Notes: generated by a model not told the origin, from the letters alone. 64,000 nucleotides of DNA from Mesorhizobium sp. ES1-1 (GCF_020164785.1 NZ_JAIUGX010000005.1:1-64000), one strand, 5' to 3'. Counted from the stretch's first letter, positions 18,391 through 31,673 are shown. Translations and numbers: made by a program.

Positions 18391-20460
18391 CTAGTCGCGG
18401 ACGTCCTGCACCCAGCTGCGCGGGTGGCCGTCGACGCGGAACTGGAAGATGAAATAGGGCGGGATGCAGGTGCCTTTGCCGGGCTTGGCCTGGGCCAAAT
18501 CATCGTAGCCGGCGGTGCAGATATAGTCCTCACGGCACGGATGCGCCTTGTCGCAAGCGCGCAGGCCCGCCGTCTTGGTAAACTCCTTGGTGCAGAATTT
18601 GTGGTCCCTGCCGGAAGCGATGCAATCGTTGAAGCCGGTCTTGGCGAGGCGGCCGCATGTCGCTTCGTCGGGAAGTTTGTCGCAGCTTGCCTTGCGCAGC
18701 ATGCCGCCGGGAAAGCCGCCGGTCATCTGCGGCGGGTTGTCGTAGCGCTGCCGCGCCGCGCCGTATCCGGCGAATTTCACGAGAGGCTTCTTGTCGCGCG
18801 CCGGATCTATCGCGCACGCCTTGGCGGTGGCTGGCGAGAGGCGACAATATTGGTCGCTCCCCCATGTCGACATCTTGATCTCGCCGAACTCAACCGGGTC
18901 GCCGACCGCCGTTCCCGCCTCGCTGACGCAGGTGCCGAAACCGGGATGGATGGCGCTTTCATGCACGCCGGCGCAGCGCAGGCCGGCGCCGCAGGTCCAG
19001 TCCTTGAAGCTCTCATCGACGCCGCGATAGCAGATCGAACCCCAGCCGTCATAGAGGTCGGTTCCCTTCAGCGCCTCGGCGTATTTGCGGTCCGGGCGGG
19101 CGGCGAAGCCGCGGGTGAAATCCGGGTGGCCGCCGGCGGCGAACTGCTCGACGATGGCGCGGCGTCGCGGCAGATCCGCAAAGAACACAGCGGAGCCCGG
19201 CACGAAGACGGCGTTGCGGCGCGGCTCGCCGGCCGGATCGGCTCCGGTGTAGTGAAAGCCGGCTATGCCGTGCGTCTGATGGCAGCCGGTGCAGCTCATT
19301 TCATTGAGCCTTAGATTGAAGCCGGCAACCGATTTGATGGTCGAAAGCGTGTTGCCTTTGGCGACGTAATCCCTGAGTGCCTTATCGATCTCGCTATCGT
19401 CGACCAGACCGTAGGCGATGTTGTTCTGCGACCGGCCGAGCCCGCCCGGGGCCACGGAAACTGCGCTCTTGGCGAGGAATTTCTCGTCAATGACCAGCCG
19501 GCCGTGGTCGAGGTCATAGATATTGCGGTCGGTGAGCAGCCATTTGGAGAAGGACTTGACGTCGGCCAGGACCGTTGCCCGGTCGATCTGGTTTTCCATC
19601 TTCGCTTCGTAGAAGGTCGATGTGGACGGGTCCCACTTGAAGATCTTCAGGAGATATTCGGCATGGCCGCCGAAATCGCGGCGCGTCGAAGCCGAGAGGC
19701 GCAACACCTGCATGTTGAGTTCAAGCCGCATGATCTGTGAGGAGTTCAGCATGGCGCCGGCTAGCGGACCTTCTTCCGACCGCAGCCAGGCGGCGAGCTG
19801 TTCGGGCGGCAGGTCCTTGCGCCCGGCGGACAGCCATCGTTGCGCGACATCGGCACAGGACGGATCGGTGGCGCTTGGCAGATCCTTGGAGCCACGTGCC
19901 TGAGCCTGCCTTGGCCTGGCGTTGAACACCAGGCTCATGGTCAGCGGCAGGCGCGAAGAGATGCGCTGCCCGGCCTTGCCCTTTGCCGGCTTTTCCGCGA
20001 CCGAATAGTGGAAGCGGTAGATCAGCCGGATCTCGCCGCATTCGGTGTGGCCGAGATAGCCGCGATCCATGCGGTTGACGACACCTGTAAGGTCGAGCGT
20101 CGAACCGTCGTCATCGATGTAGTTCGGATTGAAGCGCTGGCTCGTGTCCTTGGACCTGGCCATGGCGGCGACATAGGGGTCGGGGCTGGTCTTCGGTTCG
20201 TCGGCGATCTGTCGCTTGACGGTATCGCGCACCGTTGCCAGGGCCGGCACCGAAAAGAGACCGCGATTGTCGACTTCGCGAGTGAGGCCGAGCGCCGGCC
20301 CGAGCAGGCGGCTGATCGAAAGGCCATTGCGTTCGAGCGCCTGCAAGGTAGCGGGATCGGTGATGGCGACGCTGGAATCGAGCGTGACCGCGCCGGCCTG
20401 CGCCAGACCGAGGCAGACCATTGCTGCAAGCAGCGACAGGAGTTCAGCGATGGTCTTCAA
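18391..20460 (-). CDS. Large secreted Cys-rich hypothetical protein with a single CxxCH
   Basis: A 689-residue exported protein. A Sec signal peptide is visible at the N-terminus (MKTIAELLSLLAAMVCLGLAQA, cleavage after AQA or AGA). The middle (about 120-330) is a globular region of unknown family with WLLTDRNIYDLDHGRLVIDE. At about residue 384, MSCTGCHQTHG gives one CxxCH, a possible haem c attachment site. The last 200 residues are cysteine-rich (for instance SCDKLPDEATC, DKAHPCREDYIC), suggesting disulfides and a periplasmic or extracellular place. The start appears to be TTG at 20460; an ATG 13 codons in would cut the signal peptide short. No close family is recognised. It stands alone. 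Confidence 0.65.
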   Translation of the reverse strand: MKTIAELLSLLAAMVCLGLAQAGAVTLDSSVAITDPATLQALERNGLSISRLLGPALGLTREVDNRGLFSVPALATVRDTVKRQIADEPKTSPDPYVAAMARSKDTSQRFNPNYIDDDGSTLDLTGVVNRMDRGYLGHTECGEIRLIYRFHYSVAEKPAKGKAGQRISSRLPLTMSLVFNARPRQAQARGSKDLPSATDPSCADVAQRWLSAGRKDLPPEQLAAWLRSEEGPLAGAMLNSSQIMRLELNMQVLRLSASTRRDFGGHAEYLLKIFKWDPSTSTFYEAKMENQIDRATVLADVKSFSKWLLTDRNIYDLDHGRLVIDEKFLAKSAVSVAPGGLGRSQNNIAYGLVDDSEIDKALRDYVAKGNTLSTIKSVAGFNLRLNEMSCTGCHQTHGIAGFHYTGADPAGEPRRNAVFVPGSAVFFADLPRRRAIVEQFAAGGHPDFTRGFAARPDRKYAEALKGTDLYDGWGSICYRGVDESFKDWTCGAGLRCAGVHESAIHPGFGTCVSEAGTAVGDPVEFGEIKMSTWGSDQYCRLSPATAKACAIDPARDKKPLVKFAGYGAARQRYDNPPQMTGGFPGGMLRKASCDKLPDEATCGRLAKTGFNDCIASGRDHKFCTKEFTKTAGLRACDKAHPCREDYICTAGYDDLAQAKPGKGTCIPPYFIFQFRVDGHPRSWVQDVRD

Positions 20461-20653
20461 GCCGCGCTCACCCCGGTTGCGGGCCTCTCTTCCACGCGGA
20501 TGCTACAGATGTTCTCGCGCCGCTGCCAGAGCGGAGAACGGGCTAGCGCGCTCCTTAGGGGTCGAAAAATGCTGTGACTTGGCGCAACCATTGGGCTAGT
20601 TGTGTGTTGGATGCAGCCGGCTTTGCCGGAACACCGGAACGCGAGGAGTTGCC

Positions 20654-21589
20654 ATGCTCTGGAGAGGCCGTCGTCAGAGTGACAACATCGAGGACGATCG
20701 CGGCGGCGGCGGCATCGGAGGCGGGCCCGGTCAGTTCCGCATCCCGATCGGCGGCGGCGTCGGCGGCGGGCGCATGTCGCTGTCGAGCATCGTTATCCTT
20801 GGCGTTGTGGCGCTGATCGCATGGGGCGTATTCGGCATCAATCCGCTGCAGCTTCTCACCGGTGAAGGCGGATCGCTGCTGCCCGGCGGCAACGGCCAGA
20901 TCACCACCGACAATAGCGGCGGCCAGGACAGCGGCGCCGGCGCACCGGCCAATGACGAGACGAAGCAGTTCGTGGCCACCGTGCTGGCCGAGACCGAAGA
21001 CACCTGGAGCGGCATCTTCCAGTCGATGGGCAAGACCTACGAAGACCCGAAGCTGGTGCTGTTCAGCGGCCAGATTCGCTCGGCCTGCGGCACCGCGTCT
21101 TCCGCTGCGGGCCCGTTTTATTGCCCTGGGGACCGCAAGGTCTATCTCGACACGAGTTTCTTCCAGCAACTCGAGCAGCAGTTCGGCGCGGCCGGCGAGT
21201 TTGCCCGTGCCTATGTGATCGCGCATGAGGTCGGCCATCACGTGCAGAATCTGTTGGGCACCATGTCTCAGTTCGAACAGGCGCGCCAAGGCGCGAGCCA
21301 GGCCGAGGCCAACCAGATGTCGGTGCGCATCGAATTGCAGGCCGACTGCTACGCCGGCGTGTGGGCTCACTTCACCGCCCAGAAAGGTATTCTGGAGCAG
21401 GGCGACATGGAAAGCGCGTTGAACGCTGCCCAGAAGATCGGCGACGACACGCTGCAGAAGGAGACGCAGGGCTATGTCGTGCCGGAGAGCTTCAACCACG
21501 GCACCTCGCAGCAGCGGCAGACCTGGCTGGCGCGCGGCTACAAGAGCGGTAAGGTCTCCGACTGCAACACGCTGAGCGGTCCCCTCTAG
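20654..21589 (+). CDS. Neutral zinc metallopeptidase, YpfJ type
   Basis: A 311-residue membrane-anchored metalloprotease. It begins with a Gly/Arg-rich cytosolic segment (about 1-40), one transmembrane helix at about 43-62, then a linker and the peptidase domain. The zincin motif HEVGH is at 191-195, inside YVIAHEVGHHVQNLLG, and a later ELQADCYAGVW supplies the third Glu-type ligand. The family (YpfJ/PF04228) is widely conserved, and its substrates are poorly known. The ATG at 20654 is chosen over upstream in-frame codons because the family starts MLWRGRR. Monocistronic. Confidence 0.92.
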   Translation: MLWRGRRQSDNIEDDRGGGGIGGGPGQFRIPIGGGVGGGRMSLSSIVILGVVALIAWGVFGINPLQLLTGEGGSLLPGGNGQITTDNSGGQDSGAGAPANDETKQFVATVLAETEDTWSGIFQSMGKTYEDPKLVLFSGQIRSACGTASSAAGPFYCPGDRKVYLDTSFFQQLEQQFGAAGEFARAYVIAHEVGHHVQNLLGTMSQFEQARQGASQAEANQMSVRIELQADCYAGVWAHFTAQKGILEQGDMESALNAAQKIGDDTLQKETQGYVVPESFNHGTSQQRQTWLARGYKSGKVSDCNTLSGPL

Positions 21590-21792
21590 AGGCTGTCCTC
21601 CCTCCCGTCGTCAGAACGATTTCGAGTCGGACCCGACTTCGCGCATTCCGATGTCGACCTGATGGCGCGCATGCGTCAGGAATAGGCAGGAATAACAAGT
21701 TCCTCCTGTTCCCTCATTGTTCCTTGAGGCGAGCATGATTATAAGGTTCGGCCGCCTTCGCCCCGGGGCGCATGCAGGAGACCTTGACCGTC

Positions 21793-23058
21793 ATGATCGA
21801 CCCCAAGACCGCCAGGCGGGGCCTCGCGCTGGTTTTCACCACGCTGCTGCTCGACATCATCGGCTTCGGCATCATCATGCCGGTGCTGCCCGCCTATTTG
21901 CAGGAGTTGAGCGGCGTCAGCATAAGCGGGGCGGCGATCGAGGGCGGCTGGCTGTTCTTCGTCTACGCCGCGATGCAGTTCTTTTTCGGGCCGATCATGG
22001 GCGGTCTCAGCGACCGGTTCGGACGGCGACCGATCCTGCTCGCCTCGGTGCTGACGTTTTCGATAGACAATCTGATCTGCGCGGTCGCATGGTCCTATCC
22101 CATGCTGTTCATCGGGCGGGTGCTGGCCGGCATTTCCGGCGCCAGCTATTCGACGACTTCCGCCTTCATCGCCGATATTTCCAACGACGAGAACCGTGCG
22201 AGGAATTTCGGCCTGCTCGGCATGGCCTTCGGCGTGGGCTTCGTTATCGGACCGGTGCTCGGCGGGCTGCTCGGCACGTTCGGGCCGCGCGTCCCGTTCT
22301 ATTTCGCCGCCGGCCTGGCCTTCCTCAACTTCCTGATCGCCCTGGTGCTGCTGCCCGAAACGCTCGATGAGAAGCACCGCCGTCCCTTCGACTGGAAACG
22401 CGCCAATCCGGTCGGGACGCTGTTGCAGATGCGCCAATATGAAGGCATCGGCTGGATCGGGCTGGTCTTCTTCCTGATGACGCTGGGTCACATGATGTAT
22501 CCGGCAGTCTGGTCCTTCGTCTCCAGCTATCGCTACGGCTGGAGCGAGCAGCAGATCGGTTTTTCGCTGGGCGCCTTCGGCCTGTGCGGCGCGATCGTCA
22601 TGGGCACCGTGCTGCCTCGCGTGGTGCCGTGGCTTGGCGAGTGGAAGACGGCTGCCGTCGGGCTGGCCTTCACGGCGCTTGGGGCCTTCGGCTACGCTTT
22701 CGCGTCGCAAGGCTGGATGGTCTATGCGGTGATCGTCGTCGGCTGTCTCGAGGCGCTGGCCGATCCGCCACTGAGAAGCCTTGCCGCCGCCAAGGTGCCG
22801 CCTTCGGCGCAGGGCGAACTCCAGGGAGCCATGACCTCGATCTTCTCGATCACCTCGATCATCACCCCGCTGCTCTACACGGCCGTCTTCTCCTGGTTCA
22901 CCGGGCCAAGCGCGCCTGTGACGTTCGGAGGCGCACCCTATTTGGTGGGCGCATGCTTCCTGGTGTTGGCGCTAATCGTCTTCGTCACCAAGGTGGCGAA
23001 GCCGGTAGCGCGCGCAACTGTAACAAGCGGCGTCGCCGAGGATGCGGCACAGGGATGA
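21793..23058 (+). CDS. Tet-type MFS transporter
   Basis: A 421-residue, 12-helix proton antiporter of the TetA(B/G)/DHA1-2 group. Characteristic parts are LLLDIIGFGIIMPVLPAYL in helix 1, motif A as GGLSDRFGRRPILLAS between helices 2 and 3, and motif C-like GFVIGPVLGGLLGTFGP in helix 5. True tetracycline export is not proven; chromosomal members often carry other drugs. AGGAG 12 bases upstream favours the ATG at 21793 over the one at 21772. The stop overlaps the start of the aldo-keto reductase gene by 4 bp, so the two are probably an operon. Confidence 0.88.
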   Translation: MIDPKTARRGLALVFTTLLLDIIGFGIIMPVLPAYLQELSGVSISGAAIEGGWLFFVYAAMQFFFGPIMGGLSDRFGRRPILLASVLTFSIDNLICAVAWSYPMLFIGRVLAGISGASYSTTSAFIADISNDENRARNFGLLGMAFGVGFVIGPVLGGLLGTFGPRVPFYFAAGLAFLNFLIALVLLPETLDEKHRRPFDWKRANPVGTLLQMRQYEGIGWIGLVFFLMTLGHMMYPAVWSFVSSYRYGWSEQQIGFSLGAFGLCGAIVMGTVLPRVVPWLGEWKTAAVGLAFTALGAFGYAFASQGWMVYAVIVVGCLEALADPPLRSLAAAKVPPSAQGELQGAMTSIFSITSIITPLLYTAVFSWFTGPSAPVTFGGAPYLVGACFLVLALIVFVTKVAKPVARATVTSGVAEDAAQG

Positions 23059-23972
23059 GCTGCGACAGCCGCATCGCGTTGACAAAGGACGTTTCGCTAT
23101 CGCGGCTGGTCCTTGGCGCCCGCCGCCTGCTTGACGGCGATAGCGGTCGGGATGCCGACCAGATCGCGTGGCTCATCGCCAGCGCCATTGATCTCGGCCT
23201 CACCAGTTTCGACCATGCCGACATCTACGGAAATTGTGAGGTACATGCGGCTTTCGGGGCTGGAATGGCCCGCTGGCAAGGCCGGCGGGAGAAGATCGAA
23301 CTGGTCTCGAAATGCGACATCATGCTGGTCTGCGCCAACCGACCGCAAAACCGGCTGAAGCACTACGACACCAGTGCTGGCCATATCGCCGCCTCGGTCG
23401 ACCGTTCGCTGGCCAATCTCGGCACGGACTATCTCGACCTGTTGCTGCTACACCGGCCCGACCCGTTGATGGATGCCGACGAGACGGCCGCGGCACTTGC
23501 CGACCTAGTCAAATCAGGAAGGGTGAGGGCGATTGGCGTTTCGAATTTCACGCCCTCGCAGTTCGAACTTTTGGCCTCGCGGCTGCCGTTTGCGATCGCC
23601 ACCAACCAGATCGAGATGTCGGTGCTGAAGACGACGGCGCTCACCGATGGCAGCCTCGACCAAGCGCAGCGCCTTGGCTATGCGCCGATGATCTGGTCGC
23701 CGCTCGGCGGCGGCTCGCTGTTCACCGGCAAGGAAGGGCGTGAGGCCCGGGTGCGTGCGGCGCTCGCGGCGGTAGCCGCCGAACTCGGCTCCGGTGAGCT
23801 TGTCTCGGTGGCCATTGCGTGGCTGCTGCGCCATCCCGCCCGACTTGTGCCGGTAATCGGATCGATGAAGCCGGAAAGGTTGGCGTTGATGGCGAAGGCG
23901 CTGGAGATCGATCTCGATCGTCAGCAATGGTTCACTATCCTAGAGGCCAGCGAAGGGCGGCCAGTGGCCTGA
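23055..23972 (+). CDS. Aldo/keto reductase (YdhF-like)
   Basis: A 305-residue NADPH-dependent carbonyl reductase with a TIM-barrel fold. The catalytic tetrad can be placed: Asp53 and Tyr58 in FDHADIYGN, Lys86 in LVSKCDI, and His133 in LLHRPDP. The C-terminal NADP-binding pieces SPLGGGSLF and VIGSMKPERL are present. The pattern is that of the E. coli YdhF branch. Its start overlaps the transporter stop (ATGA). Substrate unknown. A shared transcript with an exporter suggests handling of a toxic carbonyl compound, which is inference. Confidence 0.9.
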   Translation: MSCDSRIALTKDVSLSRLVLGARRLLDGDSGRDADQIAWLIASAIDLGLTSFDHADIYGNCEVHAAFGAGMARWQGRREKIELVSKCDIMLVCANRPQNRLKHYDTSAGHIAASVDRSLANLGTDYLDLLLLHRPDPLMDADETAAALADLVKSGRVRAIGVSNFTPSQFELLASRLPFAIATNQIEMSVLKTTALTDGSLDQAQRLGYAPMIWSPLGGGSLFTGKEGREARVRAALAAVAAELGSGELVSVAIAWLLRHPARLVPVIGSMKPERLALMAKALEIDLDRQQWFTILEASEGRPVA

Positions 23973-24098
23973 GCCGGGACAGGACGTCAAAATTCTCCGC
24001 CATCACGACACTGTCGAAGGGCTCATCGCCGAGCGGAAACTGAAAGTCGGTTGACGCGTCACAGGTTGCTCAGGCGTCGACCATCAAGCTCGCTGCGA

Positions 24099-25316
24099 TC
24101 AGGCCCGTTCCGCCATCAAATCTTCGCCGCGCTTTTCGCGGATCAGGTTGACGAAGCGGCGGAACAGGTAGTGCGAGTCCTGTGGGCCGGGCGAGGCCTC
24201 GGGGTGATGCTGGACCGAGAATACCGGGCGGCCGGTGAGGGCGATGCCGCAATTGGAGCCGTCGAACAGAGAGACATGGGTCTCCTCGACGCCGTCGGGC
24301 AGGGAATCGGCATCGACGGCGAAACCGTGGTTCATCGAAACGATCTCGACCTTGCCGGTGGTGTGCTCCTTGACCGGATGGTTGGCGCCGTGATGGCCCT
24401 GGTGCATCTTGGCGGTTTTGCCGCCGAGCGCCAGCGCCAGCATCTGGTGGCCGAGGCAGATGCCGAACAGCGGGATGTCGGTCTTGAGCAGGTCCTGGAT
24501 GACCGGCACGGCGTAGTCGCCGGTGGCTTCCGGGTCGCCGGGGCCGTTGGAGAGGAAGATGCCGTCGGGCCGCATGGCGAGGATGTCCTCGGCGCCGGTG
24601 CTGGCCGGTACCACGGTGACCTTGGCGCCGAGGCCCGAGAGCAGCCGCAATATGTTGCGCTTGACGCCGTAGTCGATGGCAACCACGTGCAGGGTCGGGT
24701 CATCCTGCTCGCCAAAGCCCTCGTTCCACACCCAGGGCGTCTCGCGCCAGACCGAGGATTGGCCGGATGTGACTTCCTTGGCGAGGTCGAGGCCGATCAG
24801 GCCTGACCACGCCGCTGCGCGGCTTCTCAAATCGTCGATATCGAAGACGCCATCGGGCGCGTGCGCGATGACGGCATTGGGCATGCCTTTTTCGCGGATC
24901 AGCCCTGTCAGGGCACGAGTGTCGATGCCCGATAGCGCGACGATGCCGCGCTTCTTCAGCCATTGGTCGAGACCGGCGGCGGCCCGATAGTTGGACGGAT
25001 TGGTCACATCAGCCTTGAACACGGCGCCGACGGCGCCGGCGCGGGCGACCGGGTTCAGGTCTTCGATGTCCTCGTCATTGGTGCCGATATTGCCGATATG
25101 CGGGAAGGTGAAGGTGACGATCTGTCCGGCATAGGACGGGTCGGTGAGGATCTCCTGGTAGCCGGTGAGCGCGGTGTTGAAGCAGACCTCGGCGACGGCG
25201 GAGCCCGTCGCCCCCAGCCCCCGACCCTCGATGACCGTGCCGTCGGCCAGCACCAGCAAAGCGGTCGGCTTTTCAATTGCCCAAGCGGGGGTCGACGCGG
25301 CGGTCATCTCGGCCAT
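24099..25316 (-). CDS. carA: Carbamoyl-phosphate synthase small subunit
   Basis: A 405-residue glutaminase subunit that supplies ammonia to CarB. The N-terminal CPSase_sm domain has LADGTVIEGRGLGATG and FNTALTGYQEILTDPSYAGQ. The C-terminal class I glutamine amidotransferase domain has the nucleophile Cys in FGICLGHQML and the His-Glu pair in HHPEAS. The start at 25316 follows AGGAG at a seven-base spacing; a longer in-frame extension is rejected. carB lies at 3468-6959 on the same strand. Regulation by pyrimidines or arginine is likely, but no leader or operator is recognised in the 275-bp upstream gap. Confidence 0.97.
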   Translation of the reverse strand: MAEMTAASTPAWAIEKPTALLVLADGTVIEGRGLGATGSAVAEVCFNTALTGYQEILTDPSYAGQIVTFTFPHIGNIGTNDEDIEDLNPVARAGAVGAVFKADVTNPSNYRAAAGLDQWLKKRGIVALSGIDTRALTGLIREKGMPNAVIAHAPDGVFDIDDLRSRAAAWSGLIGLDLAKEVTSGQSSVWRETPWVWNEGFGEQDDPTLHVVAIDYGVKRNILRLLSGLGAKVTVVPASTGAEDILAMRPDGIFLSNGPGDPEATGDYAVPVIQDLLKTDIPLFGICLGHQMLALALGGKTAKMHQGHHGANHPVKEHTTGKVEIVSMNHGFAVDADSLPDGVEETHVSLFDGSNCGIALTGRPVFSVQHHPEASPGPQDSHYLFRRFVNLIREKRGEDLMAERA

Positions 25317-25591
25317 GGCGGCACTCCTATCGAGCCGCGCTGCAAGCGGCCCGTCGAGCCATCCGCGCGGCAAACGGCGCGAAGCGGCGAAATCGCGGCT
25401 TCCACGCAGTCAAGCTTCAGTTCATGCAAGGCCCAGTACATAGGGGAAGGGGGCAGGCTGGTCAATGACGACGCCAAACCGCCCCGGCTTTTATTTCATC
25501 AAGCAATATCAGCGGTTTGCCAGACAGTATCGGTGTTTGCCTTGGCTTGCGCCCGGCGCTATTGTCCGCGCCGACCGAAGGAGACAGCATC

Positions 25592-26041
25592 ATGCGTGGC
25601 AAAATCGCCGAATCCCTGAAGACCGCGATGAAGGCGCAGGACAAGCACCGCCTGCCGACCTTGCGGCTGATCCAGGCCGCCATCCATGACCGTGATATCC
25701 TCAACCGGGGCTCGGCCAAAGAGCCCGCGAGCGACGAGGAAATCCTGCAGATCCTGGCCAAGATGGTCAAGCAGCGCGAGGAAGCGGCCAAGGCCTTCGA
25801 CGACGGCAAGCGACCTGAGCTGGCGGCGCAGGAGCGCGGCGAGATGGAGATCATCCGCGCCTTCCTGCCCACGCAACTCGACGATGCGGCTGTTACGGCG
25901 GCGGCGCGCGACGCGATCGCGGCGACGGGAGCGGCCAGCCAGAAGGACATGGGCAAGGTGATCGCGGCGCTGAAGCAGAAATATGCCGGCCAAATGGATT
26001 TCGGCAAGGCGAGCGGCATCGTAAAGAGCCTGCTGCAGTAG
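25592..26041 (+). CDS. GatB/YqeY-domain protein
   Basis: A 149-residue soluble helical protein resembling the C-terminal (tRNA-binding) domain of the amidotransferase subunit GatB. Family features: MRGKIAESLKTAMKAQDKHRLPTLRL at the start, EEILQILAKMVKQREEAAKAF in the middle, and GKVIAALKQKYAGQMDFGKASGIVK at the end. The role of free-standing YqeY is not settled; a link with translation is inferred. It is preceded by GAAGGAG. In many bacteria this gene sits next to dnaG and rpoD; here about 10 kb of accessory genes separates them. Confidence 0.92.
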   Translation: MRGKIAESLKTAMKAQDKHRLPTLRLIQAAIHDRDILNRGSAKEPASDEEILQILAKMVKQREEAAKAFDDGKRPELAAQERGEMEIIRAFLPTQLDDAAVTAAARDAIAATGAASQKDMGKVIAALKQKYAGQMDFGKASGIVKSLLQ

Positions 26042-26049
26042 CCGTAGTT

Positions 26050-27057
26050 TTACGATTCCTTGCACATGGGCAGCGGCTGCGGCGGCGCTGCCGGATGATC
26101 CTTCCTGTATTGTTCGATCATCGGCTCGAGGGTCTTGCGCGGCCAGAATTTCGGCGCGCCGATTTCCTTCAAGCAGGATGCATTCCAGTAGGGGGCCGAC
26201 GCTGAATGGTTCTTTGCGGCTTGCGCAACGGCGGCGATATCGCGCGATTCCGGATAGATATAGAGGGTCGTCGGGTTGCCCTTGACCATCGCGATGATCT
26301 GGCTGGCATCCGCCTGCGACCAGCTGGTGCAGCCATTGCTGCGTCCGCCGGCATAGTCCACCAGCTTGCCGAAAGGCACCAGACCGTCACGGTCGGCGTA
26401 GGAGCTGTTCGGATTCTTGCGCATGCAGGTGGCGCGCAGCACTTGGGCCGCGTGGCCGCCGATCACCCGCGGCCTGGCGTTCGCGGCCTCGCCTTCGCCA
26501 TCGAACTGGATGAAGGTGCGCAGGAAAGCGGCGTCCTTTTTTGCGCCTGCGCGATAGAAGCCCTTGAACGAGGTTTTCGCCTCGCGGGTGATGTAGGCAC
26601 CGCCGGCCGTCAAGGACGAATCCATGGCATTGCCGAAGTTCTTCGCGCACCGTTTGCCATTTGAGAAATCGACGACCCCTTTCAAATTCCGTCCGCTGCC
26701 GTGACCGGACGAAATCGCGCGAAACGAATGGTCGGCTTCGCACATGACGTAGTAACGGCGCCCAAGCACGCCGTTGCCCAAATCGCTGGGGCGAGTCGCA
26801 TCCATGGCAAAGTAGCAGGGGTTGCTGACGGCGCCCTGCGCGACCTTCTTCAGGTACAGCGCGCGCGCCCGTTCCAGCACCACCTGGCTGATCTGGCCGT
26901 CGCCGTCGCCGACATGGGCCTGCAGCCAGGCCGGTATGCCGGATGGCTGCAGCGCGGCGAAGGACCTTGCCGACGCCGTCAGCACCATGAAGGCGACGAG
27001 AAGGGTGGCGACGACACCCAGCGGAACAGATACCAACCGCAATGGACCGGTGCTCAT
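26050..27057 (-). CDS. Murein L,D-transpeptidase catalytic-domain-like protein
   Basis: A 335-residue envelope protein. An N-terminal hydrophobic segment (about 8-30) is a signal anchor. The C-terminal half resembles the PF13645 type of L,D-transpeptidase catalytic domain: CYFAMDATRPSDLG, FRAISSGHGSGR, and the cysteine motif GGRSNGCTSW, where Cys243 is the presumed nucleophile. Such enzymes cross-link or attach peptidoglycan peptides. ATG at 27057 is taken; a TTG eight codons earlier is possible. Convergent with the YqeY gene, 8 bp apart. Family assignment is by motif only. Confidence 0.75.
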   Translation of the reverse strand: MSTGPLRLVSVPLGVVATLLVAFMVLTASARSFAALQPSGIPAWLQAHVGDGDGQISQVVLERARALYLKKVAQGAVSNPCYFAMDATRPSDLGNGVLGRRYYVMCEADHSFRAISSGHGSGRNLKGVVDFSNGKRCAKNFGNAMDSSLTAGGAYITREAKTSFKGFYRAGAKKDAAFLRTFIQFDGEGEAANARPRVIGGHAAQVLRATCMRKNPNSSYADRDGLVPFGKLVDYAGGRSNGCTSWSQADASQIIAMVKGNPTTLYIYPESRDIAAVAQAAKNHSASAPYWNASCLKEIGAPKFWPRKTLEPMIEQYRKDHPAAPPQPLPMCKES

Positions 27058-27133
27058 TTCGAAGGACGATTGTGATTCCAATCATAAATCGTCGCGCGCC
27101 GGACGGCGACACACATCTTGTTCAACGCCTGAT

Positions 27134-30599
<3,466 letters not shown>

Positions 30600-30664
30600 G
30601 TTCGCACAGTCCGGCGCGGCATGCGCCGGCCAAGAACTTCCGTCCTCCCAAGGACACAAGCAGG

Positions 30665-30694
30665 GCCGCGTTTCCAGCGATGGAACGCGGCTTT
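30665..30694 (+). terminator. Rho-independent-like terminator after katG
   Basis: GCCGCG (30665-30670) pairs with CGCGGC (30686-30691), and the stem is extended by TTTCCA/TGGAA with one bulge, followed by CTTTGCC. The U tract is short, so termination may be partial. Confidence 0.55.
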
Positions 30695-30842
30695 GCCGTA
30701 AATAAGGACGGGTCGGGCTGTCCCTCTATCCTCGACCGTGGTGGTCGGCGCACAGCGCGATGCGCGACGAGCCGAGGCCGGATGCGGCCGCGGCAATCGC
30801 GGCGCTGAAGGCGCAGGTATCCCTCGAGGCCGATCCCCCCAA

Positions 30843-31673
30843 TCAGGCGTCGATGTCCATCGCCAGTGCGATGCCCTTTTGTGCCTCCAGTTCCGCCAGC
30901 CTGCCTTGGAGCGCGTCGCGGATCGAGGCGTAGGCCGTCGCGCCAAAGGTCAGTCGTCGTGGCGCGGAATCCTGCGCCACGGAGGCGATCATCGCCTCGA
31001 CCATCTTGGCGGGATCGCCCTTGAGCTCGAAAGAGCCCTCGGAGAAAGCCCGGCGCAAGTCGCCGACGGGCGTGTTCGCATAGTCATTGACGGGCTTGGC
31101 ACTGACCAGGCTGCCGCCGAAGTTCGTAGATGTCGGGCCAGGCTCGACGAGCGTCATGCCGATGCCGAAGGGTGCGACCTCCTGCCGAACGGATTCCACG
31201 AAGCCTTCGATGCCCCATTTGGTGGCGTGATAGAGGCTGAAGCCGGGATAGGCCATCTGTCCGCCCTCCGAGGAGACTTGTAATATCCGGCCGCCTCCCT
31301 GGCGCCTCAGATGCGGCAAGGCTGCCCGGATCAGCTGGATGGAGCCGATGAGGTTGGTGTCGATCACGTCGCGGATCTGGTCTTCGCCCAACTCCTCGGC
31401 GGCGCCGAACAGGCCGTAGCCGGCATTGCTGACGATGACGTCGATGCGGCCAAGCTCGGCAAAGGCCTTGTCGATCGCTGCCCGGATCGCGTCGCTGTCG
31501 GTCATCTCGAGCGAGGTGATCCACAGGCGATCGCCATGCGATGCCTGCAGATCGGCGAGCGCCTGTGGCTTGCGCACGGTGGCGGCGACACGGTCGCCGC
31601 GCGCCAGCAGCCTTTCGGTGAGAAGCCTGCCGAAACCGGAGGAGGTGCCGGTGATGAACCATGTCCTGGTCAT
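30843..31673 (-). CDS. Short-chain dehydrogenase/reductase
   Basis: A 276-residue classical SDR. TGTSSGFG near residues 8-15 binds the dinucleotide, SNAG is near 87-90, and YHATKWGIEGF supplies Tyr and Lys of the active site. ATVRKP after the first turn suggests NADP preference. It resembles the large group of SDR proteins of unknown substrate common in rhizobia. The start at 31673 gives the expected N-terminus MTRTWFITG. It is divergent from a LysR gene, which probably regulates it. Confidence 0.9.
   Translation of the reverse strand: MTRTWFITGTSSGFGRLLTERLLARGDRVAATVRKPQALADLQASHGDRLWITSLEMTDSDAIRAAIDKAFAELGRIDVIVSNAGYGLFGAAEELGEDQIRDVIDTNLIGSIQLIRAALPHLRRQGGGRILQVSSEGGQMAYPGFSLYHATKWGIEGFVESVRQEVAPFGIGMTLVEPGPTSTNFGGSLVSAKPVNDYANTPVGDLRRAFSEGSFELKGDPAKMVEAMIASVAQDSAPRRLTFGATAYASIRDALQGRLAELEAQKGIALAMDIDA

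Noticed and set aside
30760..30842. Possible small gene starting MRDEPRPDAAAAIAALKAQV
   Set aside because: It runs without a stop into the antisense of the SDR gene, so it is at best a remnant; no ribosome site.
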